DNA of 64,000 nucleotides. It comes from Pararhizobium polonicum (lineage in GTDB: Bacteria; Pseudomonadota; Alphaproteobacteria; Rhizobiales; Rhizobiaceae). The position numbers and the translations under genes are program-made. The stretch is taken from positions 389,062-453,061 of the forward strand of contig NZ_LGLV01000006.1 of assembly GCF_001687365.1 (NCBI RefSeq), in the 5' to 3' direction. The first letter of the stretch is position 1. Every line of letters begins with the position of its first letter. The notes under the pieces were generated by a model that ran no database searches, was not told the DNA's origin, and was given only the letters and a program-made list of their open reading frames with translations. Shown in pieces: positions 58,788 to 64,000 of the stretch.

Positions 58788-59339
58788 ATGAGCGCCGTCA
58801 CGAAAATTCTGGTCAAACCCATCGAGGCGATCATTGCTGCCTGTATGGCCGTGATGCTGCTGCTGGTGTTTGGCAATGTTGTGCTTCGATACCTCTTCAA
58901 CACCGGCATCTCGGTTTCGGATGAGCTGTCGCGGCTGCTCTTCGTCTGGATGGTTTTCCTCGGCGCGATGGCCGCGCTCGTAGAGCGTGCCCATCTGGGC
59001 GTCGATACGCTGGTGAAAAGGCTGTCGCGCAAAGGGCGCATCATCTGTTTTGTTCTGTCGAACCTGCTGATGCTCTACGCAACCTGGCTGGTCGCGACCG
59101 GCACATGGAAGCAGTTCGTCATCAATCTCGGCATGACCACGCCCGTCATGGGCATTTCCCAGGCCTGGTTCTTTGCGCCGCTGCTGATCTTCGCCGCGCT
59201 TTCTGCCGGCTGGTTCAGCCTGGCGCTCCTTCGGGCACTAGCCGGGCGCGTGCCGGACGACGAGCTGATCGGCGTGCGCGAGAGCGAGGAAGAGGTGGAT
59301 ATCGAGGCCTACCGGACGCCGGATAACGGCAAATCCTGA
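58788..59339 (+). CDS. dctQ: TRAP transporter small permease subunit (DctQ)
   Basis: Inner-membrane protein of 183 residues with four hydrophobic helices, the small subunit of a tripartite ATP-independent periplasmic transporter. Family landmarks are LLLVFGNVVLRYLFNTGISVSDELSRLLFVWMVFLGAMAAL and ERAHLGVDTLVKRLS. ATG 58788 has GGAGGAGGGG upstream. It is the first gene after the LacI-controlled promoter and is followed by the large permease and binding protein. Confidence 0.9.
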   Translation: MSAVTKILVKPIEAIIAACMAVMLLLVFGNVVLRYLFNTGISVSDELSRLLFVWMVFLGAMAALVERAHLGVDTLVKRLSRKGRIICFVLSNLLMLYATWLVATGTWKQFVINLGMTTPVMGISQAWFFAPLLIFAALSAGWFSLALLRALAGRVPDDELIGVRESEEEVDIEAYRTPDNGKS

Positions 59340-59416
59340 TTTCCCCCACGCCTTCGTTGACCATTCAAGTGTGCCGGTGAGCGCCAGACGCGCCCGGATA
59401 CTGCGGGATAAGCCAA

Positions 59417-60697
59417 ATGACCATTCTGATTTTCGTCACCTCCCTGCTCGCCGCCATGGCCATCGGCATGCCGATCGCCTATGCGCTTATTATTTGCGGT
59501 GTCGCTTTGATGCTGCAACTCGATATTTTCGATGCACAGATCCTGGCGCAGAATCTCGTTGGCGGCACCGATAGCTTTACCCTGCTGGCCGTTCCCTTCT
59601 TCATGCTGGCTGGCGAGGTGATGAATGTCGGCGGCCTGTCGCGCCGCATTGTCGATCTGGCTCTGGCCCTCGTCGGCCATGTTCGTGGCGGGTTGGGTTA
59701 CGTCGCGATCATCGCGGCCTGCATCCTCTCTGCGCTGTCGGGTTCGGCCGCTGCCGATGCGGCTGCGCTCGGCGCGCTGCTCGTGCCGATGATGGTGAGG
59801 GCGGGCCATGACAAGGCACGCTCCGCCGGTCTTGTCGCCTCCGCCTCGATCATTGGGCCGATCATTCCACCTTCGATCGCCTTCATCCTGCTCGGCGTGA
59901 CGGCCAATCTCTCGATTTCCAAGCTCTTCATGGCGGGTATCGCGCCCGGTCTGATGGTTGGTCTGGCGCTTGCGATCGCCTGGTACATCGTTGCCCGCAA
60001 GGAGAAGACGGAGCCGCGCCCGCGCGCCTCGGCTGCCGAACGGCTCAAGGCGCTGCGCGAAAGCCTCTGGGCGCTCGGTCTGCCGGTCATCATCATCTTC
60101 GGCCTCAAGTTTGGTCTTTTCACGCCGACCGAAGCTGCCGTCGTCGCCGCGATCTACGCCCTGTTCGTTTCCATGGTCGTCTACCGGGAACTCACGATTG
60201 CGCAGCTCTACAAGGTGTTCGTCACGTCGGCCAAGATCACCAGTGTCGTCATCTTCATGGTTTCGGCGGCCCTCGTCTCCGCCTGGCTGATCACCATCGC
60301 CGACCTTCCGGGCCAGGTCGTCGCGCTGCTCTCACCCTTCATGGACAGCCCGCGCCTGCTGATGTTGATGATCATGATTCTTATTGTCATCGTCGGGACG
60401 GCGATGGACATGGCGCCGACCATCCTCATTCTCGGTCCGGTGCTCGTGCCGGTGGTTCAGGCGGCCGGCATCGATCCGATCTATTTCGGCGTCCTGTTCA
60501 TCATCAACAATTCCATTGGTCTCATCACGCCCCCCGTCGGCACGGTGTTGAACGTGGTTGCCGGAGTGACCCGGACCAGCATGGAGACCGTGATCCGCGG
60601 TGTCACGCCGTTCATGATCGCTCAGCTCATCGTTCTCGGGTTGATGATCGTCTTTCCGGAACTGGTCACCGTCCCGGCCGCATGGCTGTCGCACTAA
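59417..60697 (+). CDS. dctM: TRAP transporter large permease subunit (DctM)
   Basis: Inner-membrane protein of 426 residues with about 12 to 13 helices. It shows the DctM landmarks MAIGMPIAYALIICG, LLAVPFFMLAGEVMNVGGLSRRIVDLA, LSGSAAADAAALGALLVPMMVRAGHDKARSAGLVASASIIGPIIPPSIAFILLGV and a C-terminal LITPPVGTVLNVVAGV. It carries substrate through the membrane with a sodium or proton gradient, with DctQ and the binding protein encoded next to it. The gene starts at ATG 59417 after a 77-base gap. Confidence 0.92.
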   Translation: MTILIFVTSLLAAMAIGMPIAYALIICGVALMLQLDIFDAQILAQNLVGGTDSFTLLAVPFFMLAGEVMNVGGLSRRIVDLALALVGHVRGGLGYVAIIAACILSALSGSAAADAAALGALLVPMMVRAGHDKARSAGLVASASIIGPIIPPSIAFILLGVTANLSISKLFMAGIAPGLMVGLALAIAWYIVARKEKTEPRPRASAAERLKALRESLWALGLPVIIIFGLKFGLFTPTEAAVVAAIYALFVSMVVYRELTIAQLYKVFVTSAKITSVVIFMVSAALVSAWLITIADLPGQVVALLSPFMDSPRLLMLMIMILIVIVGTAMDMAPTILILGPVLVPVVQAAGIDPIYFGVLFIINNSIGLITPPVGTVLNVVAGVTRTSMETVIRGVTPFMIAQLIVLGLMIVFPELVTVPAAWLSH

Positions 60698-60741
60698 TCC
60701 GCACACATTCGTTTTCGCATTGCAACCAGGAGGAAATCTAT

Positions 60742-61755
60742 ATGCGTAAGCTCGTCAATACCCTTCTTGCCGGTGTCATGCTGGCATCTCTTTGCGTACT
60801 GCCGGCTCAGGCCGAAATTCACGAGCAGACCATCCGCTTTGCCAGCACCGGTTCGGAAGGCTCGCCGCTTGTGATCGGGCAGCGCAAGTTCGCTGAAATC
60901 GTCAAGGAAAAGAGCGGCGGCAAGATCGATGTCAAGGTGTTCCCGGCCGGCATGCTCGGAGGCGACATGCAGTCGGTTGCGTCGCTGCAGGGCGGCCTTT
61001 TGCAGATGTCGGCCCTGAATGCCGGGCTCATGGCGAGCCTTGCACCCGATTTCGCCCTGCTCGACATCCCCTTCCTGTTCGAGAACACGAAGGAAGCTGA
61101 CGCCGTTATGGACGGCGAAGTCGGCAAGATCTTCAAGGCGGAACTCGACGAGAAGAACCTTGTCGTTCTGGCCTATTGGGAGTTGGGCTTCCGCAACCTG
61201 ACCAACAGCCGCCGCGCCGTCGAAAAGGTCGATGATATCGAAGGCCTGAAGATCCGCGTCGTGCAGTCGCCGATTTATCTGGAAATGTTCCAGGCGCTGG
61301 GCGCCAATGCCGTGCCGATGCCGTTCCCTGAAGTTTATACGGCCCTGGAAACCGGGACGGTTGACGGCCAGGAAAACCCGGCTGCCTCGATCCTGACGGC
61401 CAAGCTCAACGAAGTGCAGAAATATCTGACGCTGACGCGCCACACGTACAATCCGATGGTGCTGCTTTTTTCCAAGCCTGTATGGGAAAAGCTCGATCCG
61501 GATGAACAGGAACTGCTTCAGCAGGCAGCGCTGGAGTCCGCCGCCTTCCAGCGTGCGACATCCCGCGAGGCCGATGCCAAAGCCGTGGAGGCGCTTGCCG
61601 CCGCTGGCATGACCGTTACCAAGTTGGCGCCTGAAGAAATTGCGCGCTTCCGTGAGAAGACCAAGCCGGTCGCAGAAAAGTTTTCGGCCGCCGCGGACCC
61701 GGCGCTGGTCAAGCTGCTGAACGATACCATCCAGCAGGCGCGCACGGCCAAGTGA
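60742..61755 (+). CDS. dctP: TRAP transporter substrate-binding protein (DctP)
   Basis: Periplasmic protein of 337 residues with a Sec signal ending at AQA-EI. The mature chain shows TIRFASTGSEGSPLVIGQRKFAEIVKEKSGGKIDVKVFPAGMLGGDMQSV, LKIRVVQSPIYLEMFQALGANAVPMPFPEVYTALETGTVDGQENP, in which the conserved Arg binds the ligand carboxylate. AGGAGG precedes ATG 60742. The conserved Arg and the linked aldolase suggest that a sugar acid or keto-deoxy acid precursor is the ligand. It is followed by a terminator-like hairpin before the aldolase gene. Confidence 0.92.
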   Translation: MRKLVNTLLAGVMLASLCVLPAQAEIHEQTIRFASTGSEGSPLVIGQRKFAEIVKEKSGGKIDVKVFPAGMLGGDMQSVASLQGGLLQMSALNAGLMASLAPDFALLDIPFLFENTKEADAVMDGEVGKIFKAELDEKNLVVLAYWELGFRNLTNSRRAVEKVDDIEGLKIRVVQSPIYLEMFQALGANAVPMPFPEVYTALETGTVDGQENPAASILTAKLNEVQKYLTLTRHTYNPMVLLFSKPVWEKLDPDEQELLQQAALESAAFQRATSREADAKAVEALAAAGMTVTKLAPEEIARFREKTKPVAEKFSAAADPALVKLLNDTIQQARTAK

Positions 61756-61764
61756 TGCCTCTGC

Positions 61765-61798
61765 GGCGCGGGGCTTATCCCGCGCCGTTTCATTTTTT
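61765..61798 (+). terminator. Hairpin with T run after the TRAP binding protein
   Basis: GGCGCGGG (61765-61772) pairs with CCCGCGCC (61779-61786) across a short loop, followed by GTTTCATTTTTT. It resembles a Rho-independent terminator and would partly separate the transporter from the downstream aldolase gene. Confidence 0.6.
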
Positions 61799-61821
61799 CC
61801 CAAGCTTAGAAGGTATGACCG

Positions 61822-62640
61822 ATGTTCAAGCCCAATCGCCTCAAGGCCCAACTTCTCGCCGGTGAAACTGTTTACGGTTGCTGGGTCGGCGGCGGTTCGC
61901 CGACCAATGCCGAAATCCTCGGGCATATCGGTTTCGACTTTCTCCTGGTGGATCACGAGCACGGCGTCGGTGAAAGCCGCGAGATCATGGAAACGCTCAG
62001 GGCGATCCAGACAACCCCGGCCCTGGTGCGCGTGCCGTGGAACGATCATGTCTTTCTCAAGCGTGTGATCGATGCCGGCGTGCAGTCGGTCATGATCCCG
62101 TCCGTCGATACCGCGGAAGCGGCACGGGCTGCCGTGCGGGCTTGCCTTTACCCGCCGCACGGTATTCGGGGCTATGCAGCCGGCGTCGTGCGTGCCTCCA
62201 CTTTCGGGCTCGAGCCCGACTATATTCATAAGGCGAACGGCGAGATGCTCATCGCGGTGCAGTTGGAATCCTATACCGCCGTCGAGAATGCCGTGGAGAT
62301 TGCCGCCGTCGAAGGGGCGGATATCATTTTCATCGGCGTCAATGATTTGGCCGGTTCGATCGGCCGGCTTGAACAGACCGGCCATCCGGATGTGCAGGCT
62401 CTCGTCAGGAAAGCCGAGGCCGCTATCCGTGCCTCCGGCAAGATCATGGGAACGGTGCCCAACGGTGGTGCGTCGGTCGGTCAGTTGATCGAGCGCGGCT
62501 ACCGCGTGATCGCCGGCCCCCACGATGTCGCGCTTTTGCGCGATGCAGGCCTTGCCGCTCTGGCGGACTACAAGGCTTTGCGCAGCAAGCTCGCCAATGG
62601 TGACGCCGTCGACGCCGGCGGTCTGACGCGGTCCTACTGA
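61822..62640 (+). CDS. HpcH/HpaI (RhmA-type) aldolase
   Basis: Class II metal-dependent aldolase of 272 residues that cleaves 2-keto-3-deoxy acids to pyruvate and an aldehyde. The HpaI catalytic set is present at matching positions: His45 in LVDHEHG, Arg70 in ALVRVPW, Glu149 in VQLES and Asp175 in GVNDLAG. ATG 61822 is preceded by AGAAGG. It lies 66 bases after the TRAP binding-protein gene, so the operon likely imports a sugar acid whose dehydrated keto-deoxy derivative is split here. The dehydratase is not in the window. Specificity could be 2-keto-3-deoxy-L-rhamnonate, keto-deoxy-glucarate or a related acid. Confidence 0.88.
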   Translation: MFKPNRLKAQLLAGETVYGCWVGGGSPTNAEILGHIGFDFLLVDHEHGVGESREIMETLRAIQTTPALVRVPWNDHVFLKRVIDAGVQSVMIPSVDTAEAARAAVRACLYPPHGIRGYAAGVVRASTFGLEPDYIHKANGEMLIAVQLESYTAVENAVEIAAVEGADIIFIGVNDLAGSIGRLEQTGHPDVQALVRKAEAAIRASGKIMGTVPNGGASVGQLIERGYRVIAGPHDVALLRDAGLAALADYKALRSKLANGDAVDAGGLTRSY

Positions 62641-62720
62641 AAGATCGGGGCGGCTATCGATGGGGCGAGAGAACTTCAGATGATAGCCGCTCCCGGCATT
62701 GGTGCCCCCACTGTCTCCGA

Positions 62721-63071
62721 GCTCTCTCGCAGTTCGGCCGGCCGGCATTCGCCCTCGAACAGGCATTCGCGAACCCGGATACGAGTTGGCCGGATCTCGT
62801 CGCGGCGAAGGCGCAATTGGCTGCGCCTGAAAGCCTGGCAGATACGGTTCCGCACCTCAAAGACCGGTAGCTTCATCGTGCGGATAGGCATTCGCCGACG
62901 ATCCAGTATATCGAGTCGCTCGGCATTGCGCTGGATTGGGCCATTCTGGGCCATGCAATCCGTTGCCCGAATCTGGAAGCGCCCACGTTCGGCCGGAACG
63001 CTTTCGCCGACAGGAACGGGTTTTACAACGCTCTGAGCGGTGATTTCACCAGTGAAGCGCAGGGTACGTAG
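62721..63071 (+). pseudogene. Unidentified gene remnant with an internal amber stop
   Basis: One reading frame carries protein-like sequence on both sides of a TAG at 62868-62870. Before it comes FALEQAFANPDTSWPDLVAA and ADTVPHLKDR; after it, IQYIESLGIALDWAILGHAI, NLEAPTFGRN and FADRNGFYNALSG, ending at 63069-63071. The two halves share phase and composition, so a single-base change probably killed a real gene. I do not recognise the family. Confidence 0.5.
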
Positions 63072-63371
63072 CGCTCAGCAGTTACGCCAAACATGTCCCC
63101 CGGCCGGCGTCGCAAATTTAAAGCACTGAAGGCATGCCCGGAAAGTGCGGCTGCTGTGATGGCCTGTATCCTGGAGAGGGGAGGGCGGACCCATTCTGCC
63201 GGGGGAATGATGCGTTCTCGCCTGGCCCGATGGTAATCACTCTGATGCTGCAAATGGTTCAGGGACTTCAAAGGCGGGATAACAACGATCTGCAGCTTCC
63301 CCGGGCGTTGTTCGTGCGGACCGGACAGTGTCCAGTGCCCGCCAGAAGACCGGGTAGCTTGCCGATGAGGT

Positions 63372-63518
63372 CTATCTCGGTATCGAAGAGGTGATCTCGG
63401 GAGAGACGGCCAATGGTGCGTCCGGTGCGTTGGAATGGGTCATCGCAAAATTCAGGGTGAACATCGCCACGATCGCAAACGCGATGACGGTGATCGTAAT
63501 TCCTTTGTCTGTGGCCAT
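63372..63518 (-). CDS. Probable 48-residue single-pass membrane protein
   Basis: A minus-strand frame starts at ATG 63518, preceded by GAAGGGA at good spacing, and ends with TAG at 63372-63374. It encodes MATDKG followed by a clear membrane helix (ITITVIAFAIVAMFTLNF) and a short polar tail ending SSIPR. Such tiny membrane proteins are easily missed. It lies alone in the 700 bases upstream of the rRNA operon. Function unknown. Confidence 0.5.
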   Translation of the reverse strand: MATDKGITITVIAFAIVAMFTLNFAMTHSNAPDAPLAVSPEITSSIPR

Positions 63519-63774
63519 ACCCCAATCCCTTCGCAAACAACTGCAACACTTTGAAAGCTGCGGGTGAGACTATTGTGCGGCACGGAATCTGCTGTTCCAC
63601 CAGTAACAGCCATCATGGTAAATCCTTCGTTAAGGCAGCATGGATAGCGGCGAAGGGCGGTGAGATCCCCCCTCCAGCCGCCAGCAAAGCGCCCCATTGA
63701 AGGCTTTCGCGCATGCCTCTCGTTTGGACTCCGCGCAGAACCAATTTATTTTGAATTTCTTTGCATTGGCCTGT

Positions 63775-63804
63775 TGACTTCGTTCCGGTGTGTCGCCTAT
63801 AAAC
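63775..63804 (+). promoter_or_regulatory. rRNA operon promoter
   Basis: TTGACT (63775-63780) and TATAAA (63799-63804) are separated by 18 bases, and the sequence just upstream (63741-63768) is AT-rich like an UP element. The downstream ACCGCTCACCAACGAGGGCGG resembles the start of rhizobial rRNA leaders as I remember them, so this should drive the 16S-23S-5S operon beginning beyond the right edge. Confidence 0.75.
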
Positions 63805-63811
63805 CGCTCAC

Positions 63812-64000
63812 CAACGAGGGCGGCGGCGCTGCTGGCGACCGACGAACTCGCTCTGAAGTTTCTTATGAAAGTTTGGTGCGGATTTGGGGTTTCAGGCAGG
63901 GATGTTTGGGCTCTCGGGGTTAGGTTTTCGACGGATTTGTCCGTCTGTTTTTTGACAATTGAATAGAGAGAAAGAGAAACGTGGGCGGCGGATGTTCGCG
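63812..64000 (+). ncRNA. Leader of an rRNA operon (5-prime external transcribed spacer)
   Basis: The segment ends with TTGACAATTGAATAGAGAGA and AAGAGAAACGTGGGCGGC, which precede the 16S gene in Rhizobiaceae. A hairpin GACGGA-TTTG-TCCGTC lies at 63930-63945 and is followed by TGTTTTTTG. The 16S gene itself is outside the window. Confidence 0.65.

Noticed and set aside
60694..62766. A 690-codon open frame on minus across the TRAP binding-protein and aldolase genes
   Set aside because: It is a mirror frame of two well-supported plus-strand genes; its translation is rich in Arg, His and Gly and has no family features.
1..64000. CRISPR arrays, tRNA genes, prophage modules and riboswitches
   Set aside because: No regularly spaced repeats, no cloverleaf with a CCA-type acceptor, no phage structural genes and no recognisable aptamer were found by eye; a covariance-model search would be needed to exclude short RNAs fully.

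Overview
The window looks like chromosomal DNA of a rhizobial alphaproteobacterium (Rhizobiaceae, Agrobacterium/Rhizobium-like). Supporting signs are GC-rich coding sequence, many solute-uptake operons (polyamine-type ABC, RbsC/LsrC-type ABC, TRAP), a Wzx/Wzy-type polysaccharide locus, and at the right edge a typical rhizobial rRNA operon promoter and leader. No complete RNA gene, CRISPR array or intact insertion sequence was seen.

Region 1 (1-9895) is a catecholate siderophore locus: an enterochelin-esterase-like hydrolase and TonB-dependent receptor on minus; a divergent AraC regulator leading fepB-entS-fepD-fepG on plus; then a Sfp-type phosphopantetheinyl transferase. The FepB and EntS products are strikingly enterobacterial in character. 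No fepC ATPase is present. A gene start at the left edge probably continues the cluster. Region 2 (9994-17448) holds an LLM flavin oxidoreductase and a minus-strand sugar-phosphate operon: phosphatase, GH15 glucoamylase, 6-phosphogluconate dehydrogenase, glucose-6-phosphate dehydrogenase and ROK glucokinase. It is bordered by a decayed IS5-family transposase.

Region 3 (17940-26429) is the most interesting module. It has a PotABCD-like importer, an SDR, a GntR regulator, and a divergent pair encoding a hydroxylysine-kinase-like phosphotransferase and a class III PLP enzyme resembling vertebrate PHYKPL/ETNPPL phospho-lyases. Together these suggest import of a cationic amino alcohol, its phosphorylation, and elimination of phosphate and ammonia. 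A broken RidA gene follows. Region 4 (26766-35518) carries an SDR, a long Prc-type protease unusual for rhizobia, and a second siderophore uptake set (SIP, binding protein, TonB receptor, divergent TetR).

Region 5 (35664-45094) is a sugar catabolic regulon: two permeases, binding protein, double ATPase, PfkB kinase, SorC regulator and a bifunctional class II aldolase/SDR. The same palindrome (RTTTGNCAAAY) lies in both promoter regions. Region 6 (45880-57076) is a surface polysaccharide locus with glycosyltransferases, a Wzx flippase, a Wzz/Wzc-like protein lacking its Walker A motif, a GH5 hydrolase, a Wzy-like membrane protein, a GNAT-like acyltransferase and a 39-residue translationally coupled protein. 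Region 7 (57557-62640) is a LacI-controlled TRAP transporter with an HpaI/RhmA-type aldolase. The last 1.3 kb holds a pseudogene, a probable 48-residue membrane protein and the rRNA operon promoter and leader.
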